Assembly: GCA_019912965.1 (NCBI GenBank) | Contig: JAIOHM010000094.1 | Location: forward strand, 24,250 to 88,249 | DNA: 64,000 bases | Origin: Anaerolineae bacterium | Lineage (GTDB): Bacteria > Chloroflexota > Anaerolineae > Aggregatilineales > Phototrophicaceae | Direction: 5' to 3' | Part shown: positions 52,638-60,955 of the stretch, piece after piece | Layout: every line of letters starts with the position of its first letter | Position numbering within the stretch: position 1 is the first letter of the stretch | Notes under the pieces: generated by a model | What the model was told of the DNA's origin: nothing | Database searches by the model: none | The model's input: the letters and a program-made list of their open reading frames with translations, nothing else | Program-made: the position numbers and the translations under genes

Positions 52638-53144
52638 ATGCGTAACTTTATCGCCATCGCACTTACCCTCACACTGACTACCACTGGGCTGGGACGCGAT
52701 TTGCCTTTCGATACTAACGCCCTGATTCCCGCTGCATTGAGCCTGATTATCTTTGCTGCTTATCTCTACCTCTGCCGTACCTTGACCCGCCTTCCTGTCG
52801 CCATTGTTATTACCATTCGCCGCATTCGTTATGCCCAACAGCACTATGGCCTAAGTCGCCGCGAAAGCCTGCGCGATGGCTTCGTGCGCGGTTTTTTGGA
52901 TACTCGCCGCTGGACAGTCGGCCCGCTGGCACTCATTGACCGCCTCGCCGTTATCGGCTTTACCATTTTTGCTACCACGCCTTTTCTCGGTGCATTGCTT
53001 GTGCGGCTCGGCGGCTTATTTGGCATCGCTCTCCTGCTCATCATCTACCTCATGCGCGGCAAATTTTCCCTTCTGGTAGACGATAAGCTCGATTCGTCCG
53101 CTTCCTATAATCCTTCCCTTCCCTTTCTGAAACTCGACTCCTGA
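52638..53144 (+). CDS. Small hypothetical membrane protein
   Basis: A 168-residue product with about three hydrophobic segments (IPAALSLIIFAAYLYL, VIGFTIFATTPFLGALLVRL, FGIALLLIIYLMRG) and an Arg-rich middle (RRESLRDGFVRGFLDTRRW). No family recognised; start lacks a strong ribosome site. Real on the basis of codon pattern and position only. Confidence 0.5.
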   Translation: MRNFIAIALTLTLTTTGLGRDLPFDTNALIPAALSLIIFAAYLYLCRTLTRLPVAIVITIRRIRYAQQHYGLSRRESLRDGFVRGFLDTRRWTVGPLALIDRLAVIGFTIFATTPFLGALLVRLGGLFGIALLLIIYLMRGKFSLLVDDKLDSSASYNPSLPFLKLDS

Positions 53145-53316
53145 TTTTTTACCTGTCGCCGGTTGCTCATTACAGCCTTTACGTTACATTCGTAACAACT
53201 TCCAAACGCCCTCTGGTACTAAATACACATGCCCAATTCCATACAATTTCTTTACGATTTTGATGTTGGTCGCACCCAGACATCAAATAGATATTTTTAG
53301 GGGAGATAGACGGCCT

Positions 53317-53700
53317 ATGTACACAGTCTTGATTGTGGATGACGAATCAGGCTTTCAAAACTTGCTGGAATTGGTCTTGCAGCGCGCGGGTTATCAAACC
53401 CTTGTGGCGGGCGATGGCCTCGAAGGGCTGGAGATGATTCGCAAGTTTCGCCCCCATCTGGTGATTCTGGATGACGATATGCCCCGTTTGCGCGGCAGCG
53501 AGCTTTGCCGCCGTCTAAAAGCTGATCCCTTGATGCGTCATATTCCAACCATCATGCACAGTGCTTCCCTAAAGATGCAAAAACCCTCTTTCCGGGATTC
53601 AATTCGTGCGGATGCCTATTTGCCCAAGCCTTCCCTCCCGCGGGAAATTGTGGATCAAGTGCGCGGTTTGCTGGCAGCACGAGTCAGTGCCGTAGTCTAG
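53317..53700 (+). CDS. Stand-alone response regulator receiver protein
   Basis: Single receiver domain of 127 residues: acidic pair at 8-9 (IVDDE), phospho-Asp at 52 or 53 (ILDDDMPRLRG), switch Ser in MHSASLK, Lys at 104 (YLPKPS). ATG 53317 with GGGGAGA upstream. No kinase nearby. Confidence 0.92.
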   Translation: MYTVLIVDDESGFQNLLELVLQRAGYQTLVAGDGLEGLEMIRKFRPHLVILDDDMPRLRGSELCRRLKADPLMRHIPTIMHSASLKMQKPSFRDSIRADAYLPKPSLPREIVDQVRGLLAARVSAVV

Positions 53701-53707
53701 TCTGAGC

Positions 53708-54295
53708 ATGGATTTTGAACAGCTTTCCATGCCAGATGCCAATGTTCGTTTTTATCCGGCATTTTTCAGCCCAGAGGAAAGCTCGGCGCTGCTTGCTGAT
53801 CTAACGACCAACATCGCTTGGAAACAAGAACAGATTCAAATATTTGGCAAGCCAGTTGCCATGCCCCGCCTCACCGCGTGGTATGGTGATGAAGGCAAGT
53901 CCTATAGCTACTCTGGCCTCACCTCACATCCCCTCGCTTGGACGGAAACCCTTCTAGCTATCAAATCCCGGGTTGATGCCGCATCGGATGCCACCTTTAA
54001 CTCCGTTTTGCTTAACCTCTACCGTGATGGACGCGACAGCATGGGGTGGCACAGCGACGACGAACCCGAACTCGGCACAAATCCGGTGATTGCTTCAGTC
54101 ACCTTCGGCGCATCTCGAACCTTCCAGTTTAAGCACAAACAGAATCCTGATCTGCGTGCCGCTGTCGAACTCACTTCCGGCAGTCTGCTCATCATGGCCG
54201 GAACGACACAGCACTTTTGGAAACACCAAATCCCCAAAACCAAACAGCCTCTTACTGCCCGTATCAATCTGACCTTCCGCATCATCGTGAAATAA
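53708..54295 (+). CDS. AlkB-like 2-oxoglutarate/Fe(II) dioxygenase
   Basis: Oxidative demethylase of alkylated DNA/RNA by family. 195 residues with metal ligands HSDDE and TTQHFWKHQIPKT, the oxoglutarate arginine in ARINLTFRII, and the N-terminal TAWYGDEGKSYSYSG substrate lid. Stands seven bp after the response regulator. Closest in look to the AlkBH2/3-like group. Confidence 0.9.
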   Translation: MDFEQLSMPDANVRFYPAFFSPEESSALLADLTTNIAWKQEQIQIFGKPVAMPRLTAWYGDEGKSYSYSGLTSHPLAWTETLLAIKSRVDAASDATFNSVLLNLYRDGRDSMGWHSDDEPELGTNPVIASVTFGASRTFQFKHKQNPDLRAAVELTSGSLLIMAGTTQHFWKHQIPKTKQPLTARINLTFRIIVK

Positions 54296-54351
54296 AACAG
54301 GGCGCACATTCTGCACCCTGCTCATCTTTCTTGGCGTTTTGGTGGGTAGTT

Positions 54352-56154
54352 TTACGGTTTTTCGGCTGCCGCTGCACCATTGCTCTGCGCGGCACTGGCC
54401 TTTGCCATTTCCTGCCGCAGCATCACACCCAACAGTGCATCCACCACACCACTGCCGCCGCTTTGCCCACCGCCATTGACCGCGATGTCTGGAATAATCC
54501 GCACTTTCTGATCACCGATGATTTGCATAAGCTGAACCGCTGTAAAGCCCTGTTCGCCCATTGCTTCCGCACCCGCTCGGTAGGCCGATGCCTGTGCTTC
54601 ACCTTTCGCGCGGATAGCCTCGGCTTCACCCTGCGCTTTCAGGCGGATCGACTCAGCTTCACCTTCTGCCTGCTTGATCTGTGCCCGGGCTTCCAGTTCA
54701 GCAATATCAACGCCTTGTTCGGATTGCACCATTTCCTGCTGAATATCCGCCAATGCCGTCGCGCGCACCAACTGCTGCCGCTGCGTCTGCGCTTCCTGCT
54801 GCACCTGGAACGTCTTGTTCTGTTCCTCGGCAATCTTGCGGTCAGTCAGCGTTTGCATCAGCGCAGGCGGTGGGATGATCTTGCCAATCAACGTGTCGAT
54901 AGCTTCGACATCATAGGCGCGGATAGCCTTGCCGACATGTACTGTCGCTTCGGACTGCCGTTCGCTTCGGGCATTCAGAAAGTCCAGCACGGTATACGCT
55001 TGCGCTGCATTGCGGAAGTAGTTGCTCACAATCGGTTGCAAAACATGGTCAACCATATTCTGCACTGAGCCAATACGCGAAATCACTTTCGGGGCTTCCA
55101 ATGCACCAACGTGGATGATCTGCGATACATCCAATTCAAAGGTGAAGCCGTCCTTCGAGTTCACAGTGATACTGGAAAGCGTCGAGTCATAGCTATGCAT
55201 TTCAGTGCGTGGTGACCAGTTCAGCACGATGTTGGTGGTCGGCACCAGTTCAACCTTCATCACCCTTGTATTGACCGGGTGCTTGCCGGGGTACAGCGGC
55301 GTCACCCATACACCCTTATGCCCTACATTCACCAGATCGCCATGTTTGAAGTCCATACCGCTAACATCAACATGTGCTTTACCCACATACGAAATGACCA
55401 CGCCCACATAACCAATGGGAATTTCGGTCATCGGGACTTGCTCAACCTGCACAAACCAGGGATTCAGATTCCACGAACCGGAAAGCAGTATTTGTTCCTG
55501 CAACCCACGCCGCCCACCCGTTTGGATAAAGGCTTGAGCGTTCTGGAAGTTGTCGTGGCTGGGGATATATAACCCCGCGATCTCGCCTTCGTCAATGGGT
55601 GCGCCGTCCATTGTGGTGACAATGCCCACCATATCCGGTTCGATTTCGTACACCATCAATTCTTCGGTGTCCATGCCATTCTGTTTGGCTGCTGCCGAGG
55701 TGATGACCGTGAACAGCGCCGTGTTGATGCGGTATGCGCCTGCCGTCAGAATCCCCAACTGGCGTCCTTTTTCGCCACCATTCGTCAGGAATTTATGTGC
55801 GTCCTGAAAATTGTCGCAGTCCACCACTTTACCGAGAATCCGCTCCGGCGGAATTGACGAGCCATCTGCCGCCACTACCAGCCCGATTTCACCTTGCGGA
55901 ATCACCGTCACCGGGACGCGCCGCACACTGTAAAACCAGGGGAAATAGCCGAAGTGAACGCCCGGCGCAAGTGTCGAAGCCTGATAACCTGCTTCGCCAT
56001 TGAGCGCGACTAAACGATCTGGCGGCAAATCTTTTGACGCCCATCGCTTAATCACAACACCCACTTGACGCTCACTGATGATAACGATGCCGCCAAAGGC
56101 GAAAATCGCTCCCACCACCAACACCACTGCAATAATCGGAATAAAGATTTCCAT
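54352..56154 (-). CDS. Flotillin-like SPFH protein with repeated N-terminal domains
   Basis: A 600-residue membrane-scaffold protein: one N-terminal helix (MEIFIPIIAVVLVVGAIFAFGGI), then repeated beta segments; DNFQDAHKFLTNGGEKGRQLGIL is echoed by DNFQNAQAFIQTGGRRGLQEQIL. The SPFH domain proper contains LDVSQIIHVGALEAPKVI, and a Gln/Ala-rich coiled coil follows with repeated AEGEAESIRLKAQGEAEAIRAKGEA. GGAGGAC ribosome site for ATG 56154. Confidence 0.9.
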   Translation of the reverse strand: MEIFIPIIAVVLVVGAIFAFGGIVIISERQVGVVIKRWASKDLPPDRLVALNGEAGYQASTLAPGVHFGYFPWFYSVRRVPVTVIPQGEIGLVVAADGSSIPPERILGKVVDCDNFQDAHKFLTNGGEKGRQLGILTAGAYRINTALFTVITSAAAKQNGMDTEELMVYEIEPDMVGIVTTMDGAPIDEGEIAGLYIPSHDNFQNAQAFIQTGGRRGLQEQILLSGSWNLNPWFVQVEQVPMTEIPIGYVGVVISYVGKAHVDVSGMDFKHGDLVNVGHKGVWVTPLYPGKHPVNTRVMKVELVPTTNIVLNWSPRTEMHSYDSTLSSITVNSKDGFTFELDVSQIIHVGALEAPKVISRIGSVQNMVDHVLQPIVSNYFRNAAQAYTVLDFLNARSERQSEATVHVGKAIRAYDVEAIDTLIGKIIPPPALMQTLTDRKIAEEQNKTFQVQQEAQTQRQQLVRATALADIQQEMVQSEQGVDIAELEARAQIKQAEGEAESIRLKAQGEAEAIRAKGEAQASAYRAGAEAMGEQGFTAVQLMQIIGDQKVRIIPDIAVNGGGQSGGSGVVDALLGVMLRQEMAKASAAQSNGAAAAEKP

Positions 56155-56239
56155 GCTGTCCTCCCTCATGCTCCGCCAAGCGGAACACACCCAGCCAACC
56201 ACCCACTAGTTTGATCGAAAATGCGCCGCTTGTACATCA

Positions 56240-56259
56240 GCCGAAAGGCGGAATACGTC
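56240..56259. repeat. Short dispersed element, resembling 42089-42108
   Basis: GCCGAAAGGCGGAATACGTC here compared with GGCGAAAGGCGGAGTATCTC at 42089; 16 of 20 match and both lie just upstream of a minus-strand gene or in a gene end. The GCC-GAAA-GGC core can form a small hairpin. Confidence 0.4.
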
Positions 56260-56325
56260 CGGCGCATAGCAATAAGGTGATTGTACACCCATTTCCAGAC
56301 CTGATTATCGGATTCATCTGAATGC

Positions 56326-56349
56326 AAAAGCCCCCCAGAGATTGGGGGG
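56326..56349 (-). terminator. Rho-independent terminator of the MerR-controlled operon
   Basis: CCCCCCA/TGGGGGG seven-bp stem with a six-base loop, followed on the minus strand by C then TTTT. 45 bp after the stop of the last gene of the unit. Confidence 0.8.
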
Positions 56350-56393
56350 TACAGTTCGAAAAATGCTTCGAATCCAGCGGTAAAACAGGTAAA

Positions 56394-56789
56394 TTAACCT
56401 CCAGCAGTACCGGTTTTGATCGCGTAAACCGTTTCTAATGCTTCCATCGTTGGGAAATTACCTGTCTGGATAATCTGCAAAATATCCGACTCGATGATGT
56501 TCTTCACACCTTCGCCACCGCTGAGTTCCAGCCAAAACTGTTCCCCGACCACCAGTGTGAAGGTGAAAAACGGGCAGCACAACCGTTCATTGGCAACGAA
56601 TTCCACCACCTTGTAGAGCATCGGCGTTTCCATCGGCAAACGGAATCCATAACCATTCGTCAGTTCTTTGATTTCCACTATCGTGTCGGAGGAAAAAATC
56701 GACTTGGATACCGCCGCATGAGCATCACGGTTGGCTGCACCAATCGCTTTGGGATTGCAGGCGATTACAGGGGTTTGATTATTCGACAT
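56394..56789 (-). CDS. Conserved-looking protein of a metal-response unit
   Basis: A 131-residue soluble protein with VANERLCCPFFTFTLVVGEQFWLELSGGEGVKN, a CC pair in a typical position of hypothetical proteins next to MerR/MerT-like genes. VIACNPKAIGAANRDAHAAV resembles their N terminus. Function unknown; the cysteines could bind a thiophilic metal. Overlaps the preceding membrane protein by 11 bp. Confidence 0.75.
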   Translation of the reverse strand: MSNNQTPVIACNPKAIGAANRDAHAAVSKSIFSSDTIVEIKELTNGYGFRLPMETPMLYKVVEFVANERLCCPFFTFTLVVGEQFWLELSGGEGVKNIIESDILQIIQTGNFPTMEALETVYAIKTGTAGG

Positions 56790-57075
56790 GAACTTTTTCT
56801 CCTGTGGATAGGACTGGAATATCTGATGAGCGAATCGTGGATGGACGAGCAGTTGCGTGTTGGCGCATCCAGCGCAGCGCCAACATAAAACTGACGATAG
56901 AGATGAGGGTCAGCCCACCGTACACCCATCCAAAATACTGGCTGATCCATAAAGCGGCAGGCGTTCCAGCTAACAAAGTGATGACTAACGGAACGATCAA
57001 CGGGGTACAGCACGGACTGGTGAAACAGGCGATCACAAACATCACCATTCCTCGGAGGCGTTCATTTTTGTTCAA
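56779..57075 (-). CDS. MerT-like small membrane metal protein
   Basis: A 98-residue protein with two hydrophobic segments and the vicinal cysteines FTSPCCTPLIVPLVI in the first helix. TTG 57075 is the start, with AGGAGA eight bases upstream and the family-typical opening NKNERLRGMVMFVIACF. First gene downstream of the MerR-type promoter. Proposed to transport or sense a soft metal; metal unknown. Confidence 0.8.
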   Translation of the reverse strand: MNKNERLRGMVMFVIACFTSPCCTPLIVPLVITLLAGTPAALWISQYFGWVYGGLTLISIVSFMLALRWMRQHATARPSTIRSSDIPVLSTGEKVHVE

Positions 57076-57109
57076 CGGCTTTTCTCCTGTTGGTTTACGC
57101 TTGAAAGGC

Positions 57110-57140
57110 AGTGTACAATTTAAAGTGCACTTGAAGTCAA
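57110..57140 (-). promoter_or_regulatory. MerR-type promoter with 19-bp spacer and operator dyad
   Basis: Minus strand -35 TTGACT (57135-57140) and -10 TACACT (57110-57115) separated by 19 bases, the over-long spacing characteristic of MerR-controlled promoters. The dyad TT-N-AAGTGCACTT-N-AA (57120-57135) lies in the spacer. It drives the MerT-like gene; MerR is divergent 15 bp away. Confidence 0.85.
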
Positions 57141-57154
57141 GAGGGCAAAAATCG

Positions 57155-57592
57155 ATGAAAGAACTCACCATTGGCGAGGTTGCCAAACGAGCAGGGATAG
57201 AAACATCCGCCATTCGTTATTATGAAAGTGTTGGTTTGATCCCACCACCTAAACGGGTGAATGGAAGGCGACGTTATGCCCCAACCGTTCTGCGGCGTTT
57301 GGGGCTAATCCAGCTTGCGCGTGGGGCGGGCTTTCGGATTGGCGAACTGCAAGTGTTATTTACCGGATTTTCGGAAGACACACCCGCCTCCATTCGTTGG
57401 CAGACTCTAGCCACCGAAAAAGTAGCCGAAATGGACGCCCTAATCGAACGCACACAATTAGCCCGAATTTGGTTGATGGAAGCCCTCAAATGTCAATGCA
57501 CCTATGTGGATGATTGCGTCACCCTGACCTTTGACGAATCCGGGAATACCACCAGCGTTGCTCTGATCTGTGCCGATTTGCGGATTAGATAA
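57155..57592 (+). CDS. MerR-family metal-responsive regulator
   Basis: A 145-residue regulator: helix-turn-helix TIGEVAKRAGIETSAIRYYESVGLIPPP, then a dimerisation helix and C-terminal cysteines C113, C115, C121 and C139 (LKCQCTYVDDC) for effector binding. Lacks the first Cys of the SoxR cluster motif, so it is not a [2Fe-2S] SoxR. ATG 57155 has GAGGG upstream. Divergent from its target operon. Effector unknown; mercury is possible but unproven. Confidence 0.9.
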   Translation: MKELTIGEVAKRAGIETSAIRYYESVGLIPPPKRVNGRRRYAPTVLRRLGLIQLARGAGFRIGELQVLFTGFSEDTPASIRWQTLATEKVAEMDALIERTQLARIWLMEALKCQCTYVDDCVTLTFDESGNTTSVALICADLRIR

Positions 57593-57626
57593 CTGCCGAA
57601 AAATTCAATACGGAATGCGCTTCTTG

Positions 57627-57650
57627 TAGGGGCAGATGTATCATGCCCTA
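57627..57650. repeat. GTAGGGGC-type REP-like element
   Basis: TAGGGGCA...TGCCCTA imperfect inverted repeat overlapping the end of the WYL gene. Shares the TAGGGGC core with 31726-31753. Confidence 0.5.
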
Positions 57651-58601
57651 TGTGCTTCCCGCCAACTGAGCCGCCCGCGTACTAATCCTGCCGAGCAAAT
57701 CGCGGAGTACTTGCGTCTGTATAATCCGTACTGGAAAATCAACGCTCAACAGCACATAGGCTACCCATTCCAACTGCGACGCTGATCGCCGGAAGATAAT
57801 GCCCTCCGCTGTTTCTTCTAGCTTTCCTAAGATCGGTGGAAAAATTTCCTGCGCGCATTCCATTGTCGTTTCGAGGAAGATTTCAAGTTGATCGGCTCCC
57901 GAAAATGAAGTGATCGAATGCAGCACATGTCCCATCACATCGAAATCGGTAGGCCGTTCAAAACTGCCATCGCTGATTTCCAGTTCGGTTACCCGATCCA
58001 GTCGGAAGGTTCGTAAATCGTGCCGTAAATGGCAGTAACCAGCCGTGTACCAGTACCCATCGTTGAACACAATCCCATAAGGGTCAAATATGCGTTCTGA
58101 TTCATCACCGTTCCATGCGCGGTAGCGCAGTTGAACCTGCTGCCCCTGACGCACAGCCAAGCTCAACCGTGCAATAAAATCATTTTGCAGCAGGCGGGGC
58201 GGCTGCCGCACGTAAAAACTGATCGCTTCTTGTAAACCTCTAGCCTGATTAAACAACCGTTCCGGCATCACCCGTTCGGTTTTTGCCAGCGCGCCCTCAA
58301 CTGAGGCCACATCTACGGGAAATTGAAGTTCGCGGATAGCCAGCAAGCCCAAAGTGAGAGCGATAGCTTCCGCATCGGTGAACATCAGCGGCGGCATTTT
58401 AAAACCGCGTTCCAGTTGATAACTGCCATACGGCCCGCGTTCCGCCTCAATCGGAATCCCCATATCTTGCAGCATCACCATATACCGCCGCACGGTTCGT
58501 TTATTCACCTCCAATCGCCGCGCAATCTCCGAACCACTCATGCGCTTATACGATTGCAAGAGTTCCAAAATCGTCAGCAAACGGGTCGTCGGGGAATACA
58601 T
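57648..58601 (-). CDS. WYL-domain transcriptional regulator
   Basis: A 317-residue regulator: N-terminal winged helix RLLTILELLQSYKRMSGSEIARRLEVNKRTVRRYMVML, WYL region around residues 140-210 (LRYRAWNGDESERIFDPYGIVFNDGYWYTAGYCHLR) and a C-terminal WCX part. WYL proteins such as PafBC and DriD sense nucleic-acid ligands after DNA damage. Divergent from two AlkZ-like genes. ATG 58601 (AAAGGA upstream). Confidence 0.93.
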   Translation of the reverse strand: MYSPTTRLLTILELLQSYKRMSGSEIARRLEVNKRTVRRYMVMLQDMGIPIEAERGPYGSYQLERGFKMPPLMFTDAEAIALTLGLLAIRELQFPVDVASVEGALAKTERVMPERLFNQARGLQEAISFYVRQPPRLLQNDFIARLSLAVRQGQQVQLRYRAWNGDESERIFDPYGIVFNDGYWYTAGYCHLRHDLRTFRLDRVTELEISDGSFERPTDFDVMGHVLHSITSFSGADQLEIFLETTMECAQEIFPPILGKLEETAEGIIFRRSASQLEWVAYVLLSVDFPVRIIQTQVLRDLLGRISTRAAQLAGST

Positions 58602-58736
58602 TTTTGAGTCCTTTACCAACTTGCTTTAATTTTCTGATCCAATTAGGGCTTCTAGTGTCCTAATCCTCATTTATATTCAAATGTATACGCTTCTGGCAAT
58701 GGCCTAATTTGTGAATCGGCTAAAAGGAGTTGATTG

Positions 58737-59804
58737 ATGCATCCCTCAAACATCATTGCTCATCGTCTCCATACCCAACAGCTTACCCACCATACTTTCA
58801 AAACCCCAGCGGAAGTCGTCGCATGGTTCGGCGCGGTGCAGGCGCAGGATTACCTCGGCGCGAAATGGGCATTAGGGCAGCGTTTACCCGGCACAGTTGA
58901 TGCGGATATTGAATCCGCTTTTAACGAAGGTTCAATCCTGCGAACCCATGTCATGCGCCCGACATGGCATTTTGTTGCCCCTGCCGATATTCGCTGGCTG
59001 TTGATGCTTACCGCCCCGCGTGTTCACCAGTTGAATGCCTACATGTACCGCCAGCTTGAATTGGATGAAAATCTGCTTCAGCAGGGTAATGAGGCGCTTG
59101 CCAATGCGTTACAGGGCGGCAAATATCTCACCCGTGAAGAACTAGGTGATGCGCTGGCAGAAGTGGGTATCGAGGCTGATGGGATACGTTTGGGGTACAT
59201 CATCCATCATGCGGAATTGGACGCGGTGATTTGCAGCGGCCCACGCCGGGGCAAACAGTTCACCTATGCCCTGTTGGAAGAACGCGCGCCAAACGCGAGA
59301 ATCCTCACTCGCGACGAAGCCCTAGCCGAACTCATCCGCCGTTTCTTTACCGGACACGGGCCATCGACAGCTAAAGATTTTGCGTGGTGGTCAGGGCTGA
59401 CGATGGCTGACGCTAAAATCGGACTGGATATGCTGAAGTCCGAGCTGATTAACGATGGTGAGTTTTGGTTTGCGCCTGCCAATCCAACCCCTAAACAGGA
59501 CGAACCAATCGCCTATTTGCTGCCTAACTACGATGAATATACCATTGCCTTCAAGAACCATGATGCACTGGTGAGCAGGCTGGCAGGCGTAAATCTGATG
59601 GAAAGTTTCAGCAGCATCTTTGCTCATGTGATCGCGGTTGATGGTGAACTGGTTGGGGCGTGGCGGCGTACCCTCAAGAAGGATACAGTAACTGTTGAAA
59701 CCAATCTGCTCACAGTCTTGACCGAATCCGAACATCAAGCCATCGCAGCAGTCGTCCAGCTTTACGGCGACTTTCTCGGCCTCAAAGCCTTACTCATATC
59801 CTGA
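58737..59804 (+). CDS. AlkZ/YcaQ-like winged-helix protein, putative DNA glycosylase (copy 1)
   Basis: A 355-residue HTH_42-type protein. AVQAQDYLGAKWALGQRLPG contains the Q-x-Q motif of AlkZ, whose glutamines are catalytic in the azinomycin-resistance glycosylase. Further blocks are LRTHVMRPTWHFVAPADIRWL, LTREELGDALAEVGI, TGHGPSTAKDFAWWSGL and LLPNYDEYTIAF. Start ATG 58737 with AAAGGAG upstream. Repair of alkylated or crosslinked bases is proposed by family. Confidence 0.85.
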   Translation: MHPSNIIAHRLHTQQLTHHTFKTPAEVVAWFGAVQAQDYLGAKWALGQRLPGTVDADIESAFNEGSILRTHVMRPTWHFVAPADIRWLLMLTAPRVHQLNAYMYRQLELDENLLQQGNEALANALQGGKYLTREELGDALAEVGIEADGIRLGYIIHHAELDAVICSGPRRGKQFTYALLEERAPNARILTRDEALAELIRRFFTGHGPSTAKDFAWWSGLTMADAKIGLDMLKSELINDGEFWFAPANPTPKQDEPIAYLLPNYDEYTIAFKNHDALVSRLAGVNLMESFSSIFAHVIAVDGELVGAWRRTLKKDTVTVETNLLTVLTESEHQAIAAVVQLYGDFLGLKALLIS

Positions 59805-59818
59805 ACGGGAGTCTGTTT

Positions 59819-60886
59819 ATGCCTATATCCACCATCGCCCTCCATCGCCTGTACAATCAGTGCATTTCGCACCACCCATTCCAGAATCCGGCGGAGGTAG
59901 TCACGTGGTTGGGCGCGATGCAGGGGCAGGATTATCCCGGCGCGAAGTGGTCAGTCGGCTTGCGTTTACCCGGCAGCACTGATGCCCAAATTGAAAAAGC
60001 TATTGCCGATAAAGCCATCATCCGCACATGGATCATGCGCGGCACACTCCATTTCGTCGCCCCTGTGGATGTACGTTGGATGGTCAAGTTAGTTGCCCAG
60101 CGCGTAATTGCGGGTGCTGCTGCCCGCTACCGTGAACTGGAAATTGATGATGAAGTTGTCTCGCACAGTAACACTGTGTTGGTGAATGCTTTGCAAGGTG
60201 GCAAACACCTTACCCGTGCTGAACTGTTCGCCATTCTCGAATCCAATGGCATCGCCACCCAAACCCAGCGCGGAATCCATCTGTTGCAGCGTGCCTCATA
60301 CGCGGGTCTGCTGTGTCAGGGTATCATGGAACGCAACAATCCCACCTTTATGCTGCTGGAGGAAGCCTTGCCACCCGTCCCATCCCTATCCCATAACGAG
60401 GCCGTAGCCGAACTCGCCAAACGGTATTTCATCAGTCGTGGCCCAACCACATTACAGAATTTTGCAGACTGGTCAGGGCTGTTGATGACAGATGCGAGGG
60501 CTGGGCTGGAAGCTGTAAAGCCCTTTCTAATTTCAGAAACCATTGACGGGCAAACCTATTGGATGCCTCCCTCAATGCCCACTCTTCCAGCGCATCCGGT
60601 TTTTCTGCTCCCCGGTTTTGATGAATATGTTCTCGGTTATAGAGATCGTTCGGCAGTCCTCGAACCGCAGTATGCTCAACGGGTCTGCCCCGGCGGCAAC
60701 GGCGTTTTTCAGCCAACAATTGTCAGCGATGGTCGCATCGTCGGCATCTGGAAACGCACTGTCAAAAAAGGGGCAGTCAGTTTCACGCCTATGCCCTTCA
60801 CGTCCCTAACCGATGCCGAAATGCAAGCCTTCGCCGCCGCCGCCCAATCCTTTGCCGCATTCCTCGGAATGTCTGCTGTGCTTTAA
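59819..60886 (+). CDS. AlkZ/YcaQ-like winged-helix protein, putative DNA glycosylase (copy 2)
   Basis: A 355-residue paralogue of the preceding gene with AMQGQDYPGAKWSVGLRLPG (Q-G-Q), IRTWIMRGTLHFVAPVDVRWM, SRGPTTLQNFADWSGL and LLPGFDEYVLGYRDR. 14 bp separates the two genes, so one mRNA is likely. Divergence between copies suggests different lesions or a chaperone-like partner. Confidence 0.85.
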   Translation: MPISTIALHRLYNQCISHHPFQNPAEVVTWLGAMQGQDYPGAKWSVGLRLPGSTDAQIEKAIADKAIIRTWIMRGTLHFVAPVDVRWMVKLVAQRVIAGAAARYRELEIDDEVVSHSNTVLVNALQGGKHLTRAELFAILESNGIATQTQRGIHLLQRASYAGLLCQGIMERNNPTFMLLEEALPPVPSLSHNEAVAELAKRYFISRGPTTLQNFADWSGLLMTDARAGLEAVKPFLISETIDGQTYWMPPSMPTLPAHPVFLLPGFDEYVLGYRDRSAVLEPQYAQRVCPGGNGVFQPTIVSDGRIVGIWKRTVKKGAVSFTPMPFTSLTDAEMQAFAAAAQSFAAFLGMSAVL

Positions 60887-60955
60887 TGGCGATAAGACAT
60901 TTCATACATGCCTGTAGTACACTGTAGATGCGTCTAAGAAGGAAAGGAGTTGTGC

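Noticed and set aside
54217..55068. Plus-strand frame of 283 codons
   Set aside because: Antisense to the coiled-coil part of the flotillin-like gene; low-complexity Cys/Phe/His composition, no ribosome site.
56804..57154. Extended N terminus for the MerR gene
   Set aside because: It would run through the divergent promoter and antisense to the MerT-like gene; the HTH starts at 57155 with its own ribosome site.
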